The notes under the pieces are model-generated. The model worked only from the letters and a program-made list of their open reading frames with translations. It did no database searches and was not told the origin of the DNA. The position numbers and the translations under genes were made by a program. A stretch of 64,000 nt of DNA from Paucibacter sp. PLA-PC-4. GTDB lineage: Bacteria > Pseudomonadota > Gammaproteobacteria > Burkholderiales > Burkholderiaceae_C. Positions 44,062 to 52,884 of this stretch are shown here, piece after piece (position 1 is the stretch's first letter; each line of letters begins with the position of its first letter). The stretch spans positions 62,001 to 126,000 of the forward strand of contig NZ_JAPFGP010000010.1 in the NCBI RefSeq assembly GCF_026241155.1, given 5' to 3'.

Positions 44062-45678
44062 ATGAGCATCTTCGTCAGCCTGTTCGCCGGGCTGGGCCTG
44101 TTCTTTATCGGCGTGCGCCTGATCAGCGCCAATCTGCGCCAGGTGATCGGTCGACGCCTGCGCCAGCTGATCGCGCGCGCCGTCACCGGCAGCAGCTCGC
44201 TGGCGCTATTCGGCCTGCTGGCCGGCGCGGTGATGCAAAGCGTCAACGCCGTTATCCATGTGCTGGTGGCCCTGGTCACCGCAGGCGCCCTGGACCGGCG
44301 CAAGGCCTTTCCCATCATCCGCTGGGCCAATCTGGGCACCTCGCTGCTGGCCCTGGTGGCGGCCATCGATCTGCACGCACTGGCCCTGTGCCTGCTGGGC
44401 CTGACCGGCATCGCCTACTACCGACAGATCGACCAGTCGACACGCTGGCGCCATGCGCTGGGCGCACTGCTGGGCCTGGGCCTGCTGTTCCTGGGCACCG
44501 ACTTCATCAAGAGCGGCGCGGCGCTGCTCAAGACCGCGCCCTGGCTGCGCAGCCAGATCAGCGAGCTGAGCATTTGGCTGCTGCCCAGCTTCGCGATCGG
44601 CGCCGCAGTGGCCTGGCTGGCGCAGTCCTCGACCACAGTGGTAGTGATCACGATGAGCCTGGCGGCCGGCGGCCTGCTGGGCTGGAACGGCGGCGCGATG
44701 CTCGTGATCGGCGCGGGCCTGGGCTCGGCCGCCTCGGCCTGGAGTCTCGCCGGCCGGCTGCAGGGCAGCGCGCGCCAGTTGGTGCTGTTCCAGGTGCTGC
44801 TGCGGCTGCAGGGCCTGGGCCTGAGCCTGCTGTTCTACGCGGCCAATCGCTGGCTGCTGGATGATGCCTTCGGCTCGCTGATGGACCGGCTGGGTCTCGC
44901 ACCGGCGGCCCGCCTGGCCACCCTCTATTTGGTGGTGCAGCTGCTCAGCGACCTGGCCAGCCGGGCGCTGCAGGCGCCGAGCCTGCGCCGGCTGGAGGCC
45001 TGGGCTCCGCCCTCGGTGCAGGAGGACCTGGGCCGCCCGCACTTCGTGCACGACGAGGCGCTGGATGAACCGGAGACCGCGCTGCTGCTGGCCGACAAGG
45101 AGCAGCAGCGCTTGCTGAGCTGCCTGCCCGCCTATCTGGAAGCGCTGCGCCAGGACGGCGCAACTGCGGTGGCCGCCAGCGCCCGCCAGGCCGCCGAAAG
45201 CCAAGTGCTGCGCCTGTGCGAGCAGTTCCTGCTCGAGCTGGTCGACCGCCAGCGCAGCCGCGCGGTGCTGGAACGCAGCATGGTGCTGCGCGACCGCAAT
45301 CGCCTGCTGGCTTCGCTGCAGGAGTCCTTGGCCGAGCTGTACGGCACGGCCCAGTCCGCCCAGGGCTGGGCCGACGCGGCGGTGGTGCACCAGCTGCTGG
45401 ACCAGCTGGTGCAGAGCCTGCACATGATGCTGCAGGCCCTGGCCGATGCCGCAGGCAGCGCCGAAGCCGAAGACCTGGCCCTGCTGCGTGCGCTCACCCA
45501 TGACCGCTCCGAGCTGATGGATGGCATACGCCGCCGCCTGCAGGGCGGCGACCTCGACGCCGGCCTGCAGCAGGCCGTGTTCACCGCCACCAGCGTGTTC
45601 GAGCGTTGCGTCTGGCTGCTGCGCCGCTATGTGCTGCTGCTGGACTTGCCCCCCGGCCTTACGACCCCGAGCCCATGA
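44062..45678 (+). CDS. Na/Pi-cotransporter-like membrane protein with PhoU-like tail
   Basis: The 538-residue protein has about eight membrane helices in two inverted halves, then a soluble helical C-terminal part (from about residue 330) like the PhoU-like domain of NptA/YjbB proteins. The second half keeps the family's QSST motif (WLAQSSTTVVVITMSLAAGGLL); in the first half the matching place reads AVMQSVNAVIHVLVAL, so the second Ser of QSS is lost. YjbB-type proteins export phosphate; the altered first motif may mean another ion or a regulatory role. Position after the STAS gene and a 4-base overlap with the permease gene place it in the same operon. Confidence 0.88.
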   Translation: MSIFVSLFAGLGLFFIGVRLISANLRQVIGRRLRQLIARAVTGSSSLALFGLLAGAVMQSVNAVIHVLVALVTAGALDRRKAFPIIRWANLGTSLLALVAAIDLHALALCLLGLTGIAYYRQIDQSTRWRHALGALLGLGLLFLGTDFIKSGAALLKTAPWLRSQISELSIWLLPSFAIGAAVAWLAQSSTTVVVITMSLAAGGLLGWNGGAMLVIGAGLGSAASAWSLAGRLQGSARQLVLFQVLLRLQGLGLSLLFYAANRWLLDDAFGSLMDRLGLAPAARLATLYLVVQLLSDLASRALQAPSLRRLEAWAPPSVQEDLGRPHFVHDEALDEPETALLLADKEQQRLLSCLPAYLEALRQDGATAVAASARQAAESQVLRLCEQFLLELVDRQRSRAVLERSMVLRDRNRLLASLQESLAELYGTAQSAQGWADAAVVHQLLDQLVQSLHMMLQALADAAGSAEAEDLALLRALTHDRSELMDGIRRRLQGGDLDAGLQQAVFTATSVFERCVWLLRRYVLLLDLPPGLTTPSP

Positions 45679-47450
45679 CCCTGTCCCGACTGCTGTCCCG
45701 CTACCTGCCCCCTTCCAAGCCGGCGCGCCGCCCCTTCGAGCTGGTATATGCGGCCGACGAGTGCCCGCCGCCGGCCGCACTGGGCCTGCTGGCGCTGCAG
45801 CATGCGGCCATCGTGCTGGCCCTGATCGCCCACGTACTGGCGGCCGCCAAGATCGCCGGCCTTTCCTTGCCGCAAACCCATTCCATCGTCGCGATGACGC
45901 TGCTGGGCATGGCCCTGGGCACGGCGGCGCAGGCCTGGGGCGGCCGGCTGGGCAGCGGCACGCTGCTGGTGTTCCAGCCCGACCCGATGATGATCACGGT
46001 GGCCGGCGCGGCCATTGCCTCGCAGGGCGTCGGGGCGCTGGTGCAGGTGACCGTGGTGACGGCGCTGGTGACCATGGGGCTGGGCCCGCTGATGCGACAT
46101 CTGCGCCCGCTCTTCCCGCCGACCGTGGTGGGCACCGTGATCTGCATGGGCGGCCTGGCCCTGGTGGAACCGGCGGTGCGCAATGCGCTTGGCGTCAGCG
46201 GCAGCGGGGCTCAGTTGCAGCTGGACGGGATCAGCGCGCTGATCTCGGGCACGGCACTGTCCTGCATCGTCGCGCTGTCGGTCTGGGGCGGGCGGCGTTT
46301 CCGGCTGCTGGGCCTGCTGGTCGGCATCCTGGCCGGCCTGCTGATCGCCGAGCTGACCGGCCGGCTGGTGGGGCTGGACTGGCTCGCTGGCGCGCCGCTC
46401 ATGGCCCTGCCGCAGCCGGTCACGCCCAGCTTCAGTCTGGGGCCGGGGATTCTGATGGCCATCGTGCTGATCGCTGCGCTGAACCAGCTGGACAATATCG
46501 GCTGCCTGATCGTGATGGACAAGACCAACAACGCCGATTGGCGCCGCGCCGATATGCAGATGGTGGGCCGGGGCATACGCGCCAATGGCGCCAGCGATCT
46601 GATCAGCGGACTGGTCGGCAGTTTCCCCACCGCACCCAGCTCGGCCAATATCGCCCTGGTCCACGCCACCGGCTCCAGTGCCCGCGTGATCGGCCTGGCT
46701 GCGGCCGGCCTGCTGCTGCTGATCGCACTCAGCCCAAGGCTGACCATGGCCCTGACCCTGATCCCGCATGCGGTGCTGGGCGCGGTGGAGCTGTATGCGG
46801 CGGCCTATCTGATCGTCTCGGGTATCGAGATGATCGCCACCCGCGCGCTCGACAGCCGCGGCATCTTCATGGTGGGCCTGTCTCTTTGCGCCGGCCTGGC
46901 GACGCTGCTTATGCCGGGGCTGTCGGCCGGCCTGCCCGAGAGCCTGCGCTTCCTGGCGGGCGATGGCTTTGTCGTGGCCGGGCTGGCCGTGGTGCTGCTG
47001 AACCTGCTGTTCCGCCTCGGCACGCGGCGCAGCGCGAGCAGCCCGCTGGAAACGATGGGCGGGCCGCTGAACCACCAGATCACAGACTTCGTCGAGCGCC
47101 AGGGCAAGGCCTGGTCGGCCCGCTCCGAGGTCGTGCAACGTGCCGCCCTGGCCGCGCTGGAAGCGGCCGAGGCCCTGGCTGCCGCCGGCCGCGGCCGTCC
47201 ATGCTCGCTGCGAGGCGACTTCGACGAGTTCAATCTGGACATCGAATTGCTGCACGAGGGCCCCGCGCTGCCGCTGTCGGCCGGCCAGGCACCGGACATC
47301 GATGCATGGCTCAACGGCGATGACGACAGCGCGCTGGACGTCGCAATGCAGCGCGTCTCCAGCGTGCTGCTGCGCCATCTGGCCGACCGGGTCGAGAGCC
47401 GCGATATCGGCGGCGGGCATGCGGTGCTGCGCTTGCACTTCGATCACTGA
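45675..47450 (+). CDS. NCS2-family nucleobase permease with degenerate ATPase-like tail
   Basis: The 591-residue protein first has a full xanthine/uracil permease core (residues about 35-455, some 12-14 membrane helices, with QPDPMMITVAGAAIASQG, PPTVVGTVICMGGLALVEPA and NQLDNIGCLIVMDKTNNADW). It then has a soluble tail of about 125 residues. The tail's order of elements (helix AALAALEAAEAL, strand FNLDIELLHEGPALPL, closing RHLADRVESRDIGGGHAVLRLHFDH) resembles a GHKL ATPase of the anti-sigma kind, but the N-box Asn and G1 Asp-x-Gly-x-Gly are missing. A transporter joined to a dead kinase-like module in a partner-switch operon may report uptake to it; that is inference. It overlaps the preceding gene by 4 bases (ATGA). 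Confidence 0.85.
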   Translation: MTLSRLLSRYLPPSKPARRPFELVYAADECPPPAALGLLALQHAAIVLALIAHVLAAAKIAGLSLPQTHSIVAMTLLGMALGTAAQAWGGRLGSGTLLVFQPDPMMITVAGAAIASQGVGALVQVTVVTALVTMGLGPLMRHLRPLFPPTVVGTVICMGGLALVEPAVRNALGVSGSGAQLQLDGISALISGTALSCIVALSVWGGRRFRLLGLLVGILAGLLIAELTGRLVGLDWLAGAPLMALPQPVTPSFSLGPGILMAIVLIAALNQLDNIGCLIVMDKTNNADWRRADMQMVGRGIRANGASDLISGLVGSFPTAPSSANIALVHATGSSARVIGLAAAGLLLLIALSPRLTMALTLIPHAVLGAVELYAAAYLIVSGIEMIATRALDSRGIFMVGLSLCAGLATLLMPGLSAGLPESLRFLAGDGFVVAGLAVVLLNLLFRLGTRRSASSPLETMGGPLNHQITDFVERQGKAWSARSEVVQRAALAALEAAEALAAAGRGRPCSLRGDFDEFNLDIELLHEGPALPLSAGQAPDIDAWLNGDDDSALDVAMQRVSSVLLRHLADRVESRDIGGGHAVLRLHFDH

Positions 47451-47542
47451 GGGTCAAGCGCTGAGAGCGCGGCGGCGGCTTTTCGGGGTTGTTGGCCGGT
47501 ATGACGGGGGCCGTGGGTTCCTCAGTGCGGGGTGTCACACCA

Positions 47543-47610
47543 TCCAACGCTGATTCAACGCTGAGCATGGAGGATCGAGGCTGCCCTGAGGACCGTGCGT
47601 ATACGCACGG
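47543..47610 (+). promoter_or_regulatory. Second copy of the 11-base-period repeat, before the giant PEP-CTERM gene
   Basis: TCCAACGCTGA (47543-47553) is followed at once by TTCAACGCTGA (47554-47564). Five bases later comes GAGGAT (47570-47575), again xAxxAT, at the same distance as in the copy at 39279. CCGTGCGTATACGCACGG (47593-47610), a perfect 18-bp palindrome, lies in the expected leader, about 35 bases before the start codon. Repeat, -10-like box and hairpin therefore keep order and spacing in two places. Confidence 0.6.
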
Positions 47611-47644
47611 CCGCCGCCCCCCAATTTCGCACCAGGAATCATCC

Positions 47645-50600
47645 ATGAATCCGACACCGCCCCAAACGGCAGCCGCCCCGCGTACCCGGCACCAACAACT
47701 GGCCCGCCCCCTGGCCCTGAGCCTGGCCCTGGCCTTCGCGCTGCCGATGGCGCCCGCCACGGGAGCGACCGTCGTCACGCTGAAGCCCGGTCAGCCACTG
47801 ACGCTGAACGATGCCCTCGACCGCGACTACGGCCTGCAATGGGGCGACACCGTCTTTGACGGCCAGGGCCAGTTGGTCAAGACCGGCGCCGGTGCGATCC
47901 GCTGGGGCAGCGCCAAGCTCAGCTTCGCGATGCTGGCGGGCAGCCTCATTGACATCCAGGCGGGCACCTTCTACGGCGGCGCCTCGGGCAAGGACGATTG
48001 GCGGGACAACCGCGCCGATTTGAAGGTCAGCAACACCGGCATTTTTGATGGCGGCAGCGCCAATGTGCGGGTCGGCGCCCTGAGCGGCGACGGCCTGATC
48101 CGCACAGGTGCTGCCAGCGGCACGGGCTACCAGACCTTCACCCTTGGTGTGAGTCATCAGGACGGCAGCTTTGCCGGCGTGGTGGCCGACGCGCTCGGCG
48201 CGGGCCGCCTCACCAAGGTGGGCAGCGGCACGCAAATTCTGAGCGGCGACAACACATATACCGGTGGCACCCATGTGGCGGCGGGCACCTTGGCCATTGG
48301 CAACGGCGGCAGCAGCGGCACCATCTTGGGCCCGGTGCAGGTGGACGCCGGCGCCACCCTCGCCTTCAACCGCTCCGCCGACCTCACCTTCGCCGGCGCA
48401 ATTTCCGGGGGCGGGCAGTTGCTCAAGCAGGGCTCTAGAGTATTGACGCTCAACACCCCCTTGGACGCTGCACTGAGCGTGCGAGTCGAAGCCGGCTTCC
48501 TGGAGGTGGCCACACCCTGGAAAAGCACAGCCGAGGTCAGCATTCTCGAGCGCGGCAACGTGAACCTGACAGGAGGCGTCAGCGAATTGTCGGGACTGCT
48601 TCGGGTGGAGTCCGGTGGCTGGCTAACCGTCCGGAACGGCAGCCATTTGCGCCTGAGCGGCGACGTGGAGAACAGCGGCGTCCTCGAATTCACCGGCAGC
48701 AGCGGCGAAATCACCGGTAATGCGCAGCTGAGCGTCGTCTTCTTGTATACCGACGACGACGACCGGGGCAGCGCTTTGCAGCTGGGTCGTTCCGACACCC
48801 ACACCACGGTTAAGTACGGAACCATCTACGTGACCACCGGGAACGAATTGCTGGTGACGGGCCCCAACACCACGGTCAAGTCAGGGCAGCTGGGCGATTT
48901 AAGACTAAGCGGTGAGACGCAGGTACGCGTCTTGGATGGCGCACAGCTGAGTACCAATGGGCTGAAGATGGGTGGCTCCGTCGCGAATAGCGCCAGTATC
49001 CTGGTTTCTGGCAGCGGCTCACAGTTCCAATTTTTGCAAAAGGAACAAGTCCGGAACAGCCGGTTCACGATAGAACAAGGTGGCCAGCTGTTCGGTGACC
49101 TTGCAGCCGCGGCCACCGTTTTGAACGTTCGCGACGCCGGCAGCATCGCCACCGCAAACGTGATGCAACTCCAGGCAGGCTCAGTCGACGTTGCTGCGGG
49201 CGGCCGCTTGCAAACCAACACCTTCAGCGGTAGCTTCGGCAATAAAAGCAGCGTCAGCGGACAGGGCAGCGTCTGGAACAACACCGGCAACTTCACGGTG
49301 GGCGGCGGGAACAATCTCAGCAGTGTGACGCTGCGTGACGGCGGGCTGCTGCACACCGCCTTCTTGGACGTCCTCCTGGGTGCCAGAGTGCTGCTGGACG
49401 GCGGCCAGCTGCGCATCGACAACGTGGGCAGCAGCTTCATGGCCGGCCTGGACTGGCGCAGCGGCCGGCTTAGCCTGGGTGGCGACACGGCGTTGAACCA
49501 AGGCCTGTTGGCCGCCTCGCTGTCCTTGGACCCGGGGCGCCAGCTGGTTGTCAACGGTCGGCTGTCGGTGAACGAGGGCCAAAGCCTGCAGCTGGCCCAA
49601 GGCGGCAGCCTGCATGTGCAAGGTTTAACACTGGCCGGCGGCAGCTTTGCGGTCGAGGCCCAGGCGGACATCGGCGGCAGCTTCGACTGGCAACGCGGCG
49701 CCCTCACCTTGAGCGGCGAGGCCCAGCTGGGCCAAGGTTGGCTGGCGAGAATGCCGGTGTTGACGGCGCAGAGCTCGCTGAACATCCAGGGCTCGCTAAG
49801 CAGCAGCGCACAGTTCGCGCCCTTGCAAATCGGCGCCCTGGGGCGGCTGACGGTGCACGGCTCGGCCAATCTGGCCGGCGCCATCCACATGGACGGCAGC
49901 GGCGCCCTCGTGCTGGACGGCAATCGTAGCGCGCGCCTGAGCGGAGGCATCACCGGCGGATCGTTGAACCTGTACGCCGGCAATGGCGAGCTCAGCGGCA
50001 GCGCCCAGCTGAACAACATCACGCTGCAAGCGGGCGGCAGCGGCGGTAGCGACAGCAGCACGCTGCAGCTGGGCGGCGGCGGCGGCACCACGGGGGTGAC
50101 GGTCGACGCACTGACGCTGAGCGGCGGCTCGCTCTTGCTGATCACCGGCAACACCACCACGCTGGACGGCACGGCCGGCGCGGGCGACTTGCTTGCCTCC
50201 AACAGCCAAGTGGACATCACCAACGGGGCGCGGGTCCGACTGAACAATATCTCGATCAGCAACACGGCCCCACGCGCCCCCGGCGCTGCGCCCGATGTGC
50301 GGGTCTCGGGCAGTGGTTCGCAGCTGCTGGGCAGGGGCGGCACTATGCTCACCGGTGCACTGCTGAGCGTCGAGCAAGGCGGCCAGCTACATAGCAGCCT
50401 CGATCTGCAAACCAACGCCAGCTTGCGGGTGCAGGACCTGGGCAGTGTGGCGAGCGTGGGGCTGCTGAGCAGCCAAGCCAGCACGATAGACATCGCCAAG
50501 GGCGGCCAGCTGCAAACCGGCAGTGCCAGCCTGATGGGCGGCAGCGCCAGCGTGAGCGGCTCGGGCAGCCTGTGGCGCAATGCCGGCGCCTTGTCGCTGG

Positions 50601-52747
50601 GGCATGGCGGCACGGTCAGCAGCTTGCAGCTGAGCCAGGGCGGCCAGCTGCAAACCGGCAGCCTGGATCTCGGCGCGGGCGCCCGCCTGCTGCTGGACGG
50701 CGGCGTGCTGAGCCTCAGCGCCCCCGGCGGCAGCTTTATGGCCGGGCTGGATTGGCACAGCGGCCAGCTGAACCTGGGCGCCGACACCGCGCTGAATCAG
50801 GGCTTGCTGGCAGCCTCCCTCACACTTGACCAAGGCCGGCAACTGGCCGTCCAGGGGCAGCTGAGCGTGAACAGCGGGCAGCGCCTACAACTGGGCGCCA
50901 CGGGTAGCCTGCAGGCACAGCGACTGCTCTTGGCCGGCGGCAGCTTTGAAAGCGCCGCCTCGGCCGACATCGGCGGCAGCCTGGCCTGGCAAAGCGGCAC
51001 GCTGAGCCTGCACGGCGATGCGCGCAGCTCCCAAGGCCTGCTCGCCGCCGCCACTGCGACCCCGCTGGGCAGCCAGCAGACGCTGCGCGTGCACGGCGCG
51101 ATGACCTTGGACGGCAGCTCCGCCTGGCAGCACCAGGGCGGCACGCTGGAGGTTAATGCCTTGCATGCCAGCCCGGGTTCCGCCGCCTTGGATTGGCGCA
51201 GTGGCAGCGTCGTGATCCATGGTGATGCGGCGCTGGGCGACGGCCTGTCGGCCCAGCTGCTGCTGGACAGCGGCAAGCGATTGACGGTTGATGGCCGCTT
51301 GAGCATCGCCAGCGGCCAAAGCCTGAGTCTCCAAGGTGCTGCACTGAACTACGGCACGCTGGCCTTGCAAGGAGGCCGACTCGAGCTGCACGCCAAGCAG
51401 GCGCTGGCCGGTCGCTTCGATTGGCAACAAGGCACCCTGGCGCTGCGTGGTGATGCGGCACTGGACAACGCCTGGATCGGCGGCCAACAGGTGTTCGCCG
51501 ATGGACGCCATCTGGAAGTTGGCGGCACGCTGGCTCTGGGCAACGCTTCGCTGACGATTCAAGACGGCGGGCAAGTGGCCGCCACGGCCATCAAGCTTGG
51601 GACCGGCAGCGTGCTGCTGGACGGCGGCCTGCTGCGCACCGACAGCTTCGGGGCTGACCTGGCCGGCCAGCTCCGCTGGAACCGTGGCACCTTGGCCATC
51701 AGCGGCGCGGCCGGGGCCAGCCTGGGCCAAGGCGGCCTGAAGAAGCTGACCGTGCTCAGCGAGGGCCAAACCTTGCAAGTTGCCCAAACCCTGAACGTCG
51801 GCCGCAACACCCAGCTGCTCTTGGATGGCGGCCAGCTGTCGGCCGGCACCCTGGCCCTGCAAGGCGGCATGGTGAACAGCGGCGATGCGGCGCTGAACCT
51901 CAACGGCGTCCAGCAGCTGCGGGGCTTCGGCCAGGTCAACGGCGCCGTCCAAGGCGGCGTGACCACGCGCCTGGTCGCCAGCGGTGGCACCTTGAGCCTG
52001 GGCGATGCCAACCAATCGGGCGGCTTCAGCCACGCAGGCATGCTGCAGGTGGCCACAGGCGCCACCGCGCTCTTGCTCTCGGCCGATGCGGCCCGACTGG
52101 ACGGCCGCACCGAGCTGGCGGCGGGCGCGCGGCTGCTGTCAGTCAACGGCACGCAACTGGGCCAGGGCGCCGAGCTGCACAGCTCGGGCGACGCGAGCGT
52201 GGAAGGCAAGTTCATCAACGAAGGCCAGGTGAGCGCGCAAGGCGGCACGCTGAGCTTCCTGGGCGACGTCAGCGGCACGGGCAGCTACGCGGGACAGATC
52301 CAGTTCAAGGCCGGCTATGGGCCGGGCCAGGGCCTCGCCGCTGTGGACTTCGGCGGCGGCCAACTCAGCTTTGGCGACAAGTCGGTGCTGACGATGGAAT
52401 TCGGCAGCGCCTCGTCCAACCTTGGCTTCGACCAATTGCTGCACATCGGCCAGCTGGACTTCCGGGGCATGCTGCACCTGCAGTTCGATGCCAGCTTTAA
52501 GGCTCAGGCCGGAGCGGCGTACACCTTGTTCGACTTCCAGTCATTCACCGGCTCCCTCAGTCCCGACCGCATCATCGTCAGCGGGCTGGATGGTCAGCAA
52601 CTGGACCTGAGCCGCCTGGCACAGACCGGGCAAATCCAGATCAGCCCGGTGCCAGAACCTGCCACCTACGCGCTGTGGCTGCTCGGCCTGATGCTGCTGG
52701 CCGGTGCGAGCCGGATCCGCCGGCAGCCCGCTGGGGGCCACGCATGA
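47645..52747 (+). CDS. Giant PEP-CTERM surface protein with autotransporter-type repeats
   Basis: The 1700-residue protein has a long signal peptide (cleavage near PATGA/TVV, about residue 40) and a beta-helix-like body rich in Gly, Ser, Leu and Gln. One autotransporter-associated beta-strand repeat is clear at about residues 192-225 (GSGTQILSGDNTYTGGTHVAAGTLAIGNGG). Residues about 375-735 and 808-1170 are two copies of one module offset by 433 residues. There is no autotransporter barrel. Instead the chain ends with VPEPATYALWLLGLMLLAGASRIRR, a PEP-CTERM signal, so it should be handled by exosortase and placed on the surface or in the matrix. AGGA precedes the ATG. It shares a repeat-type leader with the operon at 39.4 kb. 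Confidence 0.88.
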   Translation: MNPTPPQTAAAPRTRHQQLARPLALSLALAFALPMAPATGATVVTLKPGQPLTLNDALDRDYGLQWGDTVFDGQGQLVKTGAGAIRWGSAKLSFAMLAGSLIDIQAGTFYGGASGKDDWRDNRADLKVSNTGIFDGGSANVRVGALSGDGLIRTGAASGTGYQTFTLGVSHQDGSFAGVVADALGAGRLTKVGSGTQILSGDNTYTGGTHVAAGTLAIGNGGSSGTILGPVQVDAGATLAFNRSADLTFAGAISGGGQLLKQGSRVLTLNTPLDAALSVRVEAGFLEVATPWKSTAEVSILERGNVNLTGGVSELSGLLRVESGGWLTVRNGSHLRLSGDVENSGVLEFTGSSGEITGNAQLSVVFLYTDDDDRGSALQLGRSDTHTTVKYGTIYVTTGNELLVTGPNTTVKSGQLGDLRLSGETQVRVLDGAQLSTNGLKMGGSVANSASILVSGSGSQFQFLQKEQVRNSRFTIEQGGQLFGDLAAAATVLNVRDAGSIATANVMQLQAGSVDVAAGGRLQTNTFSGSFGNKSSVSGQGSVWNNTGNFTVGGGNNLSSVTLRDGGLLHTAFLDVLLGARVLLDGGQLRIDNVGSSFMAGLDWRSGRLSLGGDTALNQGLLAASLSLDPGRQLVVNGRLSVNEGQSLQLAQGGSLHVQGLTLAGGSFAVEAQADIGGSFDWQRGALTLSGEAQLGQGWLARMPVLTAQSSLNIQGSLSSSAQFAPLQIGALGRLTVHGSANLAGAIHMDGSGALVLDGNRSARLSGGITGGSLNLYAGNGELSGSAQLNNITLQAGGSGGSDSSTLQLGGGGGTTGVTVDALTLSGGSLLLITGNTTTLDGTAGAGDLLASNSQVDITNGARVRLNNISISNTAPRAPGAAPDVRVSGSGSQLLGRGGTMLTGALLSVEQGGQLHSSLDLQTNASLRVQDLGSVASVGLLSSQASTIDIAKGGQLQTGSASLMGGSASVSGSGSLWRNAGALSLGHGGTVSSLQLSQGGQLQTGSLDLGAGARLLLDGGVLSLSAPGGSFMAGLDWHSGQLNLGADTALNQGLLAASLTLDQGRQLAVQGQLSVNSGQRLQLGATGSLQAQRLLLAGGSFESAASADIGGSLAWQSGTLSLHGDARSSQGLLAAATATPLGSQQTLRVHGAMTLDGSSAWQHQGGTLEVNALHASPGSAALDWRSGSVVIHGDAALGDGLSAQLLLDSGKRLTVDGRLSIASGQSLSLQGAALNYGTLALQGGRLELHAKQALAGRFDWQQGTLALRGDAALDNAWIGGQQVFADGRHLEVGGTLALGNASLTIQDGGQVAATAIKLGTGSVLLDGGLLRTDSFGADLAGQLRWNRGTLAISGAAGASLGQGGLKKLTVLSEGQTLQVAQTLNVGRNTQLLLDGGQLSAGTLALQGGMVNSGDAALNLNGVQQLRGFGQVNGAVQGGVTTRLVASGGTLSLGDANQSGGFSHAGMLQVATGATALLLSADAARLDGRTELAAGARLLSVNGTQLGQGAELHSSGDASVEGKFINEGQVSAQGGTLSFLGDVSGTGSYAGQIQFKAGYGPGQGLAAVDFGGGQLSFGDKSVLTMEFGSASSNLGFDQLLHIGQLDFRGMLHLQFDASFKAQAGAAYTLFDFQSFTGSLSPDRIIVSGLDGQQLDLSRLAQTGQIQISPVPEPATYALWLLGLMLLAGASRIRRQPAGGHA
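48767..51154 (+). repeat. Internal duplication (two modules of about 360 residues) in the giant protein
   Basis: Copy A covers about residues 375-735 and copy B about 808-1170. Clear anchors are SGSGSQ at residues 456 and 888, EQGGQL in both, and GSFMAGLDW, with Phe at 598 in A and 1031 in B, all about 433 residues apart. ADIGGS follows in both. A shorter sub-repeat of about 80 residues (DW..G.L.L.GDAAL..G) continues towards residue 1400. Edges are approximate, by eye. Confidence 0.8.
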
Positions 52748-52781
52748 AAGGATGTTCCGCGCAAGCGCGCGGCGCAGAAGC

Positions 52782-52813
52782 AAAAAAGCCAGCGACCCGA
52801 GGGATCGCTGGCT
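52782..52813 (-). terminator. Rho-independent terminator of the isovalerate-type operon
   Basis: AGCCAGCGA (52787-52795) pairs with TCGCTGGCT (52805-52813), and CCC/GGG inside extend the stem. Read on the minus strand the stem is followed by a run of six T (52782-52787). It lies about 70 bases after the thiolase stop. On the plus strand it could also slow readthrough from the giant PEP-CTERM gene. Confidence 0.85.
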
Positions 52814-52884
52814 CTCGAATGCAGCCATGATGCGAGCTGACTTCAGTCAACTCGCCTTCACGGCTCAACAGCCGACCAAGAACT

